Shown here piece after piece: positions 1 to 9,000 of a stretch of DNA of 43,869 bases; within the stretch, counting starts at the first letter, position 1; each line of letters starts with the position of its first letter. The stretch comes from UBA10364 sp049611965 (GTDB lineage: Bacteria > Bacteroidota > Bacteroidia > Flavobacteriales > Schleiferiaceae). The notes beneath the pieces were generated by a model. It did no database searches and was not told where the DNA came from. It saw only the letters and a program-made list of their open reading frames with translations. Where the stretch lies: contig JBMZBC010000015.1 of the NCBI GenBank assembly GCA_049611965.1, positions 1 to 43,869 on the forward strand, read 5' to 3'. The translations under genes and the position numbers were made by a program.

Positions 1-149
1 GAAAGAAGTTCATGCGTAGTGAATTATTGATAGACACAGAGGAAACCATCTTTGAAGCACCGGGCAATAAGAAGCCTTCGCGCTTATACGAGTTCAACCA
101 ACAGAAATACGAAAAGCTCACCCTCAAAGGGTATGACTTTAAATTTTAA
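1..149 (+). CDS. C-terminal fragment, possibly Nudix/NrtR-like protein
   Basis: An open frame enters from the left edge (codons in phase with position 3) and stops at a TAA at 147-149, giving about 48 residues that end in EKLTLKGYDFKF. The basic, aromatic tail with an LYEFN segment resembles the C-terminal winged-helix end of Bacteroidota Nudix/NrtR-like regulators as I remember them, but too little is present to prove it. A strong hairpin terminator follows directly, which supports this being the true end of a gene. The frame is real; the family is a guess. Confidence 0.45.
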   Translation, partial: KKFMRSELLIDTEETIFEAPGNKKPSRLYEFNQQKYEKLTLKGYDFKF

Positions 150-157
150 ATAAGAAA

Positions 158-185
158 AGCCCGATGCTCAGCACCGGGCTTTTTT
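158..185 (+). terminator. Bidirectional intrinsic terminator
   Basis: A 10-bp stem with one mismatch (158-167 with 171-180, three-base loop) is followed by TTTTT on the plus strand and preceded by AAAA. It therefore can end both the plus-strand gene on its left and the minus-strand thioredoxin-like gene on its right. Confidence 0.85.
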
Positions 186-204
186 ATTGCCACATGCTAT
201 AGGA

Positions 205-711
205 CTATTGCTTGGCGTATTCTTCCCAAGGAGTATCCTTGTACGCATTACTTCCGAAGAAGTTGGCGATTTTTAAGAATTGCACGGGCTCTTGGTAGCC
301 CGGTACAGGGCTTAGCATTTCGAATTTATCATTCATAAAAATGACGGTAGGGTAGGACATTTTTCCATTGAGCAGTGCCGCCGCTAGTTCGTGGTACCCA
401 CGCCCTCCTTGAGCAACGAATGTGAAGGTGTTGTTCAAAATGGTGATATCCTCTTTTTGTTCCGCGTTGAATTTGACATTGTAATAATGTTCGTTCATGT
501 ACGCCGCAACCTCAGGTTTTTGGAAGGTCGCTTTATCCATGCGTTTGCACCAACCGCACCAATCTGTATAGACATCTATGAAGATTTTCTTCGGGTTTTC
601 TTCCGACCGGGTCAATTCATAGGCCTCTTCAATACTCATCCATTGGATTTTCTCTTGAGCTAGAACTAGGGTGGAGCTAAGAACCCCAAGTAGTAAGGCA
701 AATCTTTTCAT
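205..711 (-). CDS. Periplasmic thioredoxin-like protein
   Basis: This 168-residue protein begins with a signal peptide (MKRFALLLGVLSSTLVLA), so it should act in the periplasm or at the outer membrane. A thioredoxin fold follows with the redox motif WCGWC (CxxC) around residue 50 and the cis-proline loop SYPTVIF near residue 120. Proteins of this kind (thioredoxin_7/DUF255-like) reduce or shuffle disulfides; the substrate is unknown. I place the start at the ATG at 711. The frame extends to a GTG at 738, but that codon lies inside the terminator hairpin of the upstream peptide transporter gene, so it is unlikely to be used. No Shine-Dalgarno sequence is visible. The gene appears to be a single transcription unit between two hairpins. 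Confidence 0.85.
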   Translation of the reverse strand: MKRFALLLGVLSSTLVLAQEKIQWMSIEEAYELTRSEENPKKIFIDVYTDWCGWCKRMDKATFQKPEVAAYMNEHYYNVKFNAEQKEDITILNNTFTFVAQGGRGYHELAAALLNGKMSYPTVIFMNDKFEMLSPVPGYQEPVQFLKIANFFGSNAYKDTPWEEYAKQ

Positions 712-720
712 AGGCCCAAA

Positions 721-751
721 ATAAAAAACCCTGCGCACAAGGCGCAGGGTT
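721..751 (-). terminator. Intrinsic terminator after the POT transporter
   Basis: A perfect 10-bp stem (727-736 with 742-751, five-base loop) is followed on the minus strand by a run of T (723-728 read in reverse). It lies 25 bases after the transporter stop codon. Confidence 0.9.
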
Positions 752-775
752 CATATGATAAAACTATGCTAAAGC

Positions 776-2287
776 TTATACGACTCCGTGCATCAGCTTG
801 TTCAATGGCTTGCTTAAGAGTGCAATAAGAATGGCGAAACCAATCAATACGAAACCAAGAGTAGAGAAGGTATCTACATAAGTGTGCAGACCTTGCTCTG
901 CGCTAAGTACAGCTGCCTCTTCACCGCCGTGGCCTTCACCACCTGTAAGCGTAGCAATCGCACCAGCGAGGTAGTTCGCCATTGCGAATGAAAGGAACCA
1001 GCCACCCATTGCAGTACCGGCGATATTTTTCGGTGCAAGTTTAGTTACCATAGAAAGTCCAATCGGGCTTAAGAATAACTCACCTGTAGTATGAAGCATG
1101 TACAGAACTACAAGTGTTAATAGCGGTACTTGGAATGCATCATTCGCGAAGTTCACTGCGACTAAAGTGACCAAAAAACCAGCACCTAACTGCAGTATAC
1201 CGTAGCTAAACTTCATGGGGATAGAAGGGTTCTTGCCTATTGCATCTAATTTGATCCACATCCAAGAGAACAAAGAACCGAAGGTGATGATAAAGAATGG
1301 GTTGAAGAACTGCGTCATTGTTGCCGGCATTTCCCAATCAATGAAGCTCATATACCTGTTCACATTCTCTTTTGCAAATAGTGTTAAAGAGGTTCCAGCT
1401 TGCTCAAAGGCAGCCCAGAAGATGATGTTGATTACCATCATGATGGTCAAGGCAATCATACGATCTCTCCATACGCCGCCTTCTTTGACTCCAGCAGAAA
1501 TCAATTGGAAGACTACCAGAATAAAGATGGCTATTAGTAAATAGATCAGAATTTGGTTTTGCGCGATAAGCACAAAACATAAAGGAATCAACAAAAGCGA
1601 CAGGATGGTGATGGTCTTCCAACGTTCCATGCCCAACCATCTTTCACGCCCAGCTTCTGTAATATTGATATTTGGAACATGCGCATATTTTTTGCGTCCG
1701 CTCCAGAAGATGAAAAGACCGGCAAGCATACCAAGTCCTGCAAGACCAAAACCGTACTCAAAACCGTACTTTTTACCCACTACGGCTACTACCGTTGTCG
1801 CCAAAAGGGCACCGACGTTGATACCGATATAGAAGATGGTAAAACCAGAATCACGGCGTGGATCGCCGTCTTTGTAAAGTTTACCTACGATGGTAGAAAT
1901 GTTTGCTTTGAAGTAACCGTTACCCACAATCAAACCACCCATACCGATGAGCATAAGCGTATCGCGAAGTGCACGGTTCAAGTCTAGTAGATCCGTACTA
2001 GCGACGATGAGGAATTCACCAATCGACATCAATACAGCACCGAGCATGATGGCATACTGGTACCCAAGGTATTTATCGGCTAATCGGCCCCCAAGGATTG
2101 GTGCTGCGTAGACTAGAGCAGTGTATGCTCCATAAATCAAGAACGCCTCGGAGTTGCCTTTCATCATCGATTCGATGAGGAATAGGGTCAATAGGGCACG
2201 CATTCCATAGTAACAGAAACGCTCCCACATTTCAGATAAGAAAAGCGTCCACAGCGCTGGTGGATGCTTCATAGATTGATCACTCAT
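776..2287 (-). CDS. POT family proton-dependent oligopeptide transporter
   Basis: This 503-residue inner-membrane protein belongs to the proton-dependent oligopeptide transporter (POT/PTR2) branch of the major facilitator superfamily, which imports di- and tripeptides with protons. The family signature ExxERFxYYG is present near the N-terminus as SEMWERFCYYGMRALL, and a second typical stretch, GTAMGGWFLSFAMANYLAG, lies near residue 430. Many hydrophobic helices span the whole length, as expected for 12-14 membrane segments. The start is the ATG at 2287. The neighbouring gene encodes a secreted dipeptidyl peptidase IV, so a peptide-scavenging role is coherent: the peptidase releases dipeptides and this carrier takes them up. 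Its exact peptide preference cannot be read from sequence. Confidence 0.93.
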   Translation of the reverse strand: MSDQSMKHPPALWTLFLSEMWERFCYYGMRALLTLFLIESMMKGNSEAFLIYGAYTALVYAAPILGGRLADKYLGYQYAIMLGAVLMSIGEFLIVASTDLLDLNRALRDTLMLIGMGGLIVGNGYFKANISTIVGKLYKDGDPRRDSGFTIFYIGINVGALLATTVVAVVGKKYGFEYGFGLAGLGMLAGLFIFWSGRKKYAHVPNINITEAGRERWLGMERWKTITILSLLLIPLCFVLIAQNQILIYLLIAIFILVVFQLISAGVKEGGVWRDRMIALTIMMVINIIFWAAFEQAGTSLTLFAKENVNRYMSFIDWEMPATMTQFFNPFFIITFGSLFSWMWIKLDAIGKNPSIPMKFSYGILQLGAGFLVTLVAVNFANDAFQVPLLTLVVLYMLHTTGELFLSPIGLSMVTKLAPKNIAGTAMGGWFLSFAMANYLAGAIATLTGGEGHGGEEAAVLSAEQGLHTYVDTFSTLGFVLIGFAILIALLSKPLNKLMHGVV

Positions 2288-2353
2288 GTTTCAGGTGTTT
2301 TTTGTGTTCAACAAGTATACATTTTATTTCTAAGAGCGGCTAGGGACCAATTC

Positions 2354-4498
2354 TTATAAATTCTCGGCAATGAATTCACTCATCATACGGTAGAGGTGCA
2401 TCGTGGTGTTGCCTCCATAAATCCCGTGGTTTTTATCTGGGTACGCGAACCAATCGAAATCCTTATCTGCTTGTACCAAGGCCTCTACCATACGCATTGA
2501 GTTTTGTACGTGTACGTTGTCGTCGCCGGTTCCGTGAATCAAGAGGTATTTTCCTTGCAGGCCGTCGACATGTGAAAGCGGACTGTCCGCATCATATCCC
2601 TCGCCATTATCTGAGGGGAGGCCCATGTAACGCTCTGTGTAAATATTGTCATAGAATCGCCAATTGGTCACTGGAGCCACAGCAATGGCCATCTTAAACA
2701 CTTCTGGACTTTGGAACAGGCAGTTCGAGGCCATGTATCCGCCATAGCTCCATCCGAATACCCCAATACGGTCTCCGTTGATGTAGGGACGCTTGGCCAA
2801 TTCTAGCGCGGCTTCGGTTTGATCTCGTGTTTCGAGTTTACCCATTTGACCGTAGGTACTCTTCTTAAATTCTTCGCTGCGACCGTCAGTGCCGTGGTTA
2901 TCTACACTCGCCACAATGATGTCTAGCTCATTGGCCAACATCTGGAACCACATGCCACGGAACGCATCGTAGCTGTTCGTGACCGTTTGGTTGCCTGGGC
3001 CGCCATAAACGAACATGAATAGGGGGTAGGTCTTGTTTTCGTCAAAATCCACCGGTTTGATCATCCATGCGTTAAGATCGCCGCCGGTTGGGGTACTTAC
3101 CGTGAAAAATTCTTTCGGTGAATAAGTGTATGCCTCCAATGCTGCCACAGCGCGTTTGTTCTCTTTGAGTGTACGAACGATACTGCCGTCGTTGCTTCTC
3201 AATGTAACCACTGGTGGCACCCCTTCGGCACTGTAGGTATTTACAAAAAGGCTAAAGTCATTAGTAAAGGTGCCGCGGTGGGTCCCCTTTTCACTAGTGA
3301 GCAGTTTCTTACTGCGACCATTGATACGGATACTGTAGATGTTACGTTCAGTGGCATCCACCTCTGAGCTTTGGTAATACAAACGCTTGTTTTCATCGAT
3401 GCCATAGAACGAAGTAACGTTGAACGCACCTGAGGTGATCTGACGCTTTACTTTACCCTCTGCACTAACGTGGTAAAGGTGGTTCCAGCCGTCTCTATCG
3501 CTAAGCATAATAAATGAGCCGTCCTCGAGGAAGTACAATTCATCATTAATTTCCAAATACTTCTCGTCAGTTTCGTGGTAGAGTAGGGCATGTTCGCCGC
3601 TTGGTGCGTCTACTGCGTAAAGTTTGAGGTCATTCTGCAATCTGTTCATGCTTTGAATTACCCAAGTGCGGTCGTCAGACCATTTTGTACGTGGAAGGTA
3701 TTCGTAAGGCGTCTTATCAAGCACCTGACGAATAGCACCGTTTTCACTGTCCCATAAATGTGCGGTAACGACACTGTTGTCTTCACCAGCTTTTGGGTAT
3801 TTGAAGGTGTATGGATTAGGGTACAATTTATTTCCGTAAACGTCCATATTGAAACTTCTCACATTGCTTTCGTCGAAGCGTAAAAAGCCGATGTAACGCG
3901 AATCTGGAGACCACCAGAATGCACTAACTAGCGCAAATTCCTCTTCGTACACCCAATCCGTTGCACCATTGATAATGCTATTAAAAGCTCCGTCATCGGT
4001 GATTTGGATATGCGCATCTGCTGCGATGTCGTAAGCATATAGATTATTGCCTAGGACGTAAGCCACGTGCTGGCCATCTGGTGAGTAGGTGGCATAGCGA
4101 ACTTTCTCGTCACGCAGCTTTTTGGCTGTACCCGAAGAAAAATCGGCCAACCAAACCACACTTCGAGAGCTGTATCTGTAGATAGATTCCGTTTCGGTTT
4201 CTAAGAGTGCAGCAGTCTCATCCGAGTTAAAAGAATACCCATCGAAACCGTTCAATCCTTCTACCGAAGCGATATCAAAAAGTGTTGACACTTTTTCGCC
4301 CCTTTCGTAGCTGTATTTGTCAATTGTTTTTTGTGTGGTGGCCGAATAGTGTGCGCCGTCATTCATGCTGCGCAATCCACTGATGCCGCCGGCATAAAAG
4401 GAATAGCGCTGCCAAAGGTCGCTAAGGGTAATAGATTGTTGTGCTACCGCAGTAAAAGAAAGGGCAACACATAGGCTAATGGAGAATAGTTTTTTCAT
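2354..4498 (-). CDS. S9 family peptidase, dipeptidyl peptidase IV
   Basis: The 714-residue protein carries a signal peptide (MKKLFSISLCVALSFTAVAQ), an N-terminal beta-propeller region and a C-terminal alpha/beta hydrolase domain. The nucleophile sits in GWSYGGYMAS (serine near residue 584); the acid and base lie in GTGDDNVH (about 659) and KNHGIYGG (about 690). The double-glutamate motif DWVYEEE, which in DPP IV binds the free N-terminal amine of the substrate, is present, so release of X-Pro or X-Ala dipeptides is likely. The frame reaches a TTG at 4507, but the ATG at 4498 starts the signal peptide directly and is preferred. A TAnnTTTA box (4521-4528, minus) lies 23 bases upstream. It is next to a peptide transporter gene. 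Confidence 0.93.
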   Translation of the reverse strand: MKKLFSISLCVALSFTAVAQQSITLSDLWQRYSFYAGGISGLRSMNDGAHYSATTQKTIDKYSYERGEKVSTLFDIASVEGLNGFDGYSFNSDETAALLETETESIYRYSSRSVVWLADFSSGTAKKLRDEKVRYATYSPDGQHVAYVLGNNLYAYDIAADAHIQITDDGAFNSIINGATDWVYEEEFALVSAFWWSPDSRYIGFLRFDESNVRSFNMDVYGNKLYPNPYTFKYPKAGEDNSVVTAHLWDSENGAIRQVLDKTPYEYLPRTKWSDDRTWVIQSMNRLQNDLKLYAVDAPSGEHALLYHETDEKYLEINDELYFLEDGSFIMLSDRDGWNHLYHVSAEGKVKRQITSGAFNVTSFYGIDENKRLYYQSSEVDATERNIYSIRINGRSKKLLTSEKGTHRGTFTNDFSLFVNTYSAEGVPPVVTLRSNDGSIVRTLKENKRAVAALEAYTYSPKEFFTVSTPTGGDLNAWMIKPVDFDENKTYPLFMFVYGGPGNQTVTNSYDAFRGMWFQMLANELDIIVASVDNHGTDGRSEEFKKSTYGQMGKLETRDQTEAALELAKRPYINGDRIGVFGWSYGGYMASNCLFQSPEVFKMAIAVAPVTNWRFYDNIYTERYMGLPSDNGEGYDADSPLSHVDGLQGKYLLIHGTGDDNVHVQNSMRMVEALVQADKDFDWFAYPDKNHGIYGGNTTMHLYRMMSEFIAENL

Positions 4499-4520
4499 GA
4501 AATTCAATTCTGTGGGGAGC

Positions 4521-4528
4521 TAAAGATA
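4521..4528 (-). promoter_or_regulatory. Possible -7 box for the DPP IV gene
   Basis: The minus strand reads TATCTTTA, which matches 7 of 8 positions of the Bacteroidota -7 consensus TAnnTTTG. It would start transcription about 15 bases before the ATG at 4498. No -33 element was identified. Confidence 0.4.
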
Positions 4529-4558
4529 ACTCAAGAATTGCCACGAATAAAAGCCTAT

Positions 4559-4885
4559 TTACTCAGATTCAGGTGCCAGGGTAACGGCCAGACCTTCCAG
4601 ATCAGGATGCATAAATATTTGACAGCCCAATCGGCTATTTTCCTCAACAAAAAATGCTTGATCGAGCATGTCCTCTTCATCGTCCGAAGGTTCTTTGAGG
4701 GGATGATTACTTTCCACGTAGCAATGGCACGAGGCACACATGGCCATCCCTCCACAGGTGCCTTTTACGGGCAACTCGTAGGATTTACAAACCTCCATGA
4801 GGTTCATGTTCATGTCCGTTGGAGCAACGAGTTCATGCTTTTGACCTTCGCGGTCAACAACAACGATGTTGATATCTGCGCTCAT
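4559..4885 (-). CDS. [2Fe-2S] ferredoxin, adrenodoxin/Isc type
   Basis: This 108-residue soluble electron carrier has the cluster ligands C44, C50, C53 and C88 in the pattern C-x5-C-x2-C...C (CGGMAMCASC, then RLGCQI), which is that of vertebrate-type/adrenodoxin-like [2Fe-2S] ferredoxins. The family passes single electrons to Fe-S cluster assembly, P450s or other reductive enzymes. The start is the ATG at 4885, only one base after the stop of the reductase gene upstream, so the two are almost certainly co-transcribed and probably partners. The protein ends in an acidic tail (APESE), common in ferredoxins. The final electron acceptor cannot be told. Confidence 0.93.
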   Translation of the reverse strand: MSADINIVVVDREGQKHELVAPTDMNMNLMEVCKSYELPVKGTCGGMAMCASCHCYVESNHPLKEPSDDEEDMLDQAFFVEENSRLGCQIFMHPDLEGLAVTLAPESE

Positions 4886-4886
4886 C

Positions 4887-5900
4887 TTATTCTAAACTGC
4901 CTACACCGCCCATAACGGTGGTGTATTTGAACGATAGTTTCTTATCAGGATAGGCACGCTTGAAGGCGCTTTGAACCATGATGGTTCCCTCGTGGAATCC
5001 ACACAGGATAAGCTTCAGCTTGCCAGGATAGGTGTTGACATCGCCAATGGCGTAGATGCCTTCAATGTTTGTGCTGTAATCCGTGGCGTTATCCACCACA
5101 ATAGAGTTTTTCTCAATTTCTAATCCCCAATCTCCAATAGGCCCAAGGGTAGGGGTAAGACCGAAGAGTGGCAACCAGTCAGTGCATTCAACGACTGTTT
5201 TACTGCCGTCCTTGGCGTGTATAGTTACCGATTCTAGATGTTCACCGCCAGCTACTTCTTTGACCTCTGCATTAGTGATGAGGTTCACCTTACCGGCTTC
5301 GGCAAGAGCCATGACCTTATCTACACTATCTAGATGTCCTCTGAATGAAGTTCTACGGTGCACCAAGCTGACTTGTTCGGCAATCTCCGCCAAAAAGATG
5401 GTCCAGTCTAAGGCGCTATCACCACCACCTGAAATCACCACTTTCTTGTCGCGATAAACTTCCGGATCCTTGATGATGTATTTAATGCCTTTGTCTTCGA
5501 AATCCGTGATATTCGCAATAGGTGGCTTACGTGGCGTGAATACCCCTAGTCCGCCGGCAATAGCAACAGAAGGCGCACGATGTTTAGTGCCCTTGTCTGT
5601 GGTAACAATGAATTGGCCCTCATCGTCTTTGTCAATAGCAACAGCGCTCTCGCCCAAAGTGAAACCTGCGTTAAACGGTTTGATTTGCTCCATCAAATTA
5701 TCGACCAATTCACCCGCATCTATCGTCGGAAATCCAGGGATGTCATAAATGGGTTTCTTTGGGTAAATCTCAGCAAGTTGGCCTCCAGGTTGTGGCAACG
5801 AATCAATCAGGTGACACTTCATTTTCAAAAGTCCTGCTTCAAAGACTGTAAACAGGCCCGTGGGTCCTGCGCCGATGATGAGAAGATCCGTTTGAATCAT
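4887..5900 (-). CDS. Ferredoxin--NADP+ reductase, thioredoxin-reductase-like (YumC type)
   Basis: The 337-residue flavoprotein has an N-terminal FAD-binding motif (IIGAGPTGLF, residues 8-17), a second nucleotide-binding motif (VVISGGGDSALDW) around residue 155 and a C-terminal FAD segment (YAIGDVNTYPGKLKL) around residue 283. The redox CxxC of thioredoxin reductase is missing, which is the mark of the YumC-type ferredoxin-NADP+ reductases. It should move electrons between NADPH and a ferredoxin. A ferredoxin gene follows one base downstream, which strongly supports this reading. The start is the ATG at 5900. Confidence 0.92.
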   Translation of the reverse strand: MIQTDLLIIGAGPTGLFTVFEAGLLKMKCHLIDSLPQPGGQLAEIYPKKPIYDIPGFPTIDAGELVDNLMEQIKPFNAGFTLGESAVAIDKDDEGQFIVTTDKGTKHRAPSVAIAGGLGVFTPRKPPIANITDFEDKGIKYIIKDPEVYRDKKVVISGGGDSALDWTIFLAEIAEQVSLVHRRTSFRGHLDSVDKVMALAEAGKVNLITNAEVKEVAGGEHLESVTIHAKDGSKTVVECTDWLPLFGLTPTLGPIGDWGLEIEKNSIVVDNATDYSTNIEGIYAIGDVNTYPGKLKLILCGFHEGTIMVQSAFKRAYPDKKLSFKYTTVMGGVGSLE

Positions 5901-6008
5901 GGGAAGATGACTGTTTTATTCAAGTGGTAAAAATAGGGTGCATAATCCAAAGCCACGCTGCGTTTGTGTATTGTTTCACACATTCAAATTCGTTGGCTCA
6001 TTTTATAA

Positions 6009-6037
6009 TTGTGAAGTAGGTTTTGAATGTATCTTTG
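6009..6037 (+). promoter_or_regulatory. Bacteroidota-type promoter for the giant surface protein
   Basis: TTG (6009-6011) and TATCTTTG (6030-6037) match the -33 TTG and -7 TAnnTTTG elements of Bacteroidota sigma factor promoters, with an 18-base spacer. Transcription would begin near 6044, about 16 bases before the ATG at 6060. The in-frame ATG at 6027 lies inside the promoter and so cannot be the start. Confidence 0.7.
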
Positions 6038-6059
6038 GAGCAATCAAACAGAGTACCTC

Positions 6060-9000
6060 ATGCGCTTACGCTTTTTGTGGGCAATGCTATTGCCGCTTGG
6101 CCTTTTTAGCCAGACAACAATTGTTTCAATGCCTATCGATGGCTCAACGGATACCACGACAGAATGTTCTGGGATTTTAGTGGACGGCGGAGGTATCAAT
6201 GGGAACTACACCGCTTATAACAACGGCTATGTAATTATTGATCCACCTGGAAACGATACAGTAACCCTGTCTTTTACAACCTGGAGCCTCTACCACAGCA
6301 GTGATTGGATTCAAGTTTGGGACGGCGCAGGAACTTCTGGAACCACTTACATTGGCTATTACTCAGGTACATCAACACTGCCATCTAGTTTTACGGGTTC
6401 TTCAGGTGCGATTACCATCCGTTTCTACTCCAACTATTTTGGAAATGCTGCAGGATTTGTGGCCAATTGGTCGACCTCAGGAAGCACCGCGCCTACTGCA
6501 AATTTCACGTATTCAGCACCGACTCCGAATTACAATGCACCCATTCAGTTTGTGAACACATCGACGAATGCAGGTACTTATTTATGGGACTTTGGTGACG
6601 GTACTACTTCTACGGCGCAGAATCCAACACATAACTTCACTACTTCGGGTGGGAATACCGTAGAACTGATTGCGAGTAATTGTAATACTTCTGACACAAC
6701 TACTTTGACCATTAACATTTCCAATGCACCGAATGGGAGTGGTCCCTCGGATACCATAACAATTGCTGTTCCATGTGGCGGTACGGCCTCCACAGATTTT
6801 ACAGTTTACAATGCATCTGGAGCGGGAATTCTCACGTATGATTTCAACGTCTTAGATTCGAATACCTATTTTGATTGGGATTTCGAGGACGGTACTTTAG
6901 AAGGATTCCAACCTTCTAACACATTCACCACACTCACCAATTCTACAGCATCCAGCGCCGAGGGTTCAAGAAGCTTGTATTTTTCGGGAGCGCAATCTAG
7001 CACCCCTGTAAAACGTGATCTAGGTGATATTCAACCTAAGAATGTTGGTTATCACACCAGTGTTGGATACACGGGCTACAGAGGTGGATATACTCAGATA
7101 TTTGATTCAAATAATGGCTATGGAATATTCCTTAACACTTATTGGAATTCCAGCGGCTATTTCTATTTATACTATCGCAGTGCTACTGGAGTAGTGAGCA
7201 GTGAGGTCATTACAAGTTATACCACGGGAGACTTTGTGCACGTAGAGTTTCGGAATATCGATTACACAGCAAGAACGTTTGATTTGTACTTAGATGGAAC
7301 TTTGAATAAACCCGGGTTGAAGTTCTTATCGAATGCACTTTCAGACCCTATTTTGTTAGGCGAGGCTAGAATGTACAATTACTATTCGTCCGATTACGCG
7401 TACATCGATAAATTCACTGCCGATGGCGATTTAAACAAGCAAAATTTAACAGCTTCATCTACAAGTTTACTTGTCGGAGGCAACGACAGCGTAACGGTGA
7501 CCCTAACGTTTGACGCAACAGGATATGTATCGGGTGATTATTTGATGTATTTGTCGATAACGTCCAATGATCCTGCTCTTGACGGTCAGTTAATTCCTCT
7601 ATTGGTGGAAGTCATCGGTCAAGGCGAGCTGAATTCAAATAGTACCTCAATTAACTTCGGAAACCAGCCTACCGGTTCTACTACCTCTGATAGCCTTGCG
7701 GTGTATAATTCAGGTTGTGCACGTTTAGATTTTGATTCTATTGGATGGAGCTCAAGCCATTTCCAATTTACTCTTGTCGATACGCTTACTGCATACGATT
7801 CGACGTATATCTTTATGAGTTTTAGCCCACAGAGTGCAGGTACCTTTACCGATACGCTCTATGCTTACGAGCAGGATTCAGTCTATGCGTTTCCAATATC
7901 AGCCTCAGCCTATGATGCAGCTTCCATCTTTGTGGACAGTACAACCTTCAATGTTAGTATTACTGGATGTCCAGATACAGTGAGAGTTCCTTTCTGGATC
8001 TATAACGACGGTCAGCAGACTTTAGATTGGGGGACGTACAGCTCTGGTGTAACACTAGACGATGACTTTGAATCTGCCGGGCTTTCTACCTCGCTTTGGA
8101 GCGCCAACTATGGGACCTATGTGAGTACGAACTGTACGGCCATCGACGGTATTTACAGTTTAGTCTTCTATGGAACTTCTGGTGCGCGCTCTGCAACTAC
8201 TGTAGGTTTAAACCTGCTTCAGGGCGGTACGATTTCGTTCGATCTTGAGCAAGGCTCGTGTGAATATGCCGACAGTGGAGAAGGAATGTACTTGCAATAC
8301 AGCACTGACGGATATACTTGGTATACGATACAATACTTCTATCCGTCTTCGACCTACACGACCTACAACTGTACGGCGACCATACCGTCCGGTGCCATGA
8401 CGGCCAATACACAGATTCGCCTCGCACAACTTAGCAACAGTGGTTCTAGTTACGACAACCTAGTAGTTGACAACTTTAGTATTGATGCTGGCTTGGGACA
8501 GAATTTGACTTTTGCGCCGGATACAGGCAATGTGAGTGTGGCCGATTCTGAATTGGTTCAAATCCTCATTTACACAGATAGTCTTCAAGACGGATTCTAT
8601 TCGTACAACGGCTTTATCTCATCGAACGATCCGGTAGATAGCCTCGTTTACTTAACCGTAAACCTTACGCTAGACGGGGAATCTGAGACCTACATCAGCC
8701 GTAATACCTGCTACGACCTAGATACTATAGTGAAGGGCGGTACGTATGTCGATAGCGTGTTCGTCGAGAACCTCGGTTGTGATAGCCTTTACTTTAACTC
8801 ACTAACCTCCACGGATGCCATTTTCTCAGCATCTGCTGCATACAGCCAAGTAGGTGTAGGAGATAGTGGATGGGTAATCGTTACTATTAGTCCAACATCC
8901 ATAGGAAGTATCGCCGACACGGTGTTTGTGAATACCTCGGATACCATTTGGCCGCTATGTTACTCCGGTTATGTAGCAGAAGCACCAAATGCTTGGGTGA

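Noticed and set aside
205..738. GTG start of the thioredoxin-like gene at 738
   Set aside because: The GTG lies inside the hairpin that terminates the upstream transporter gene; the signal peptide begins at the ATG at 711.
8197..8429. Antisense open frames inside the giant surface protein gene and other shadow frames elsewhere
   Set aside because: They lie opposite well-supported genes, have no recognisable domains, and follow the codon pattern of the real gene.
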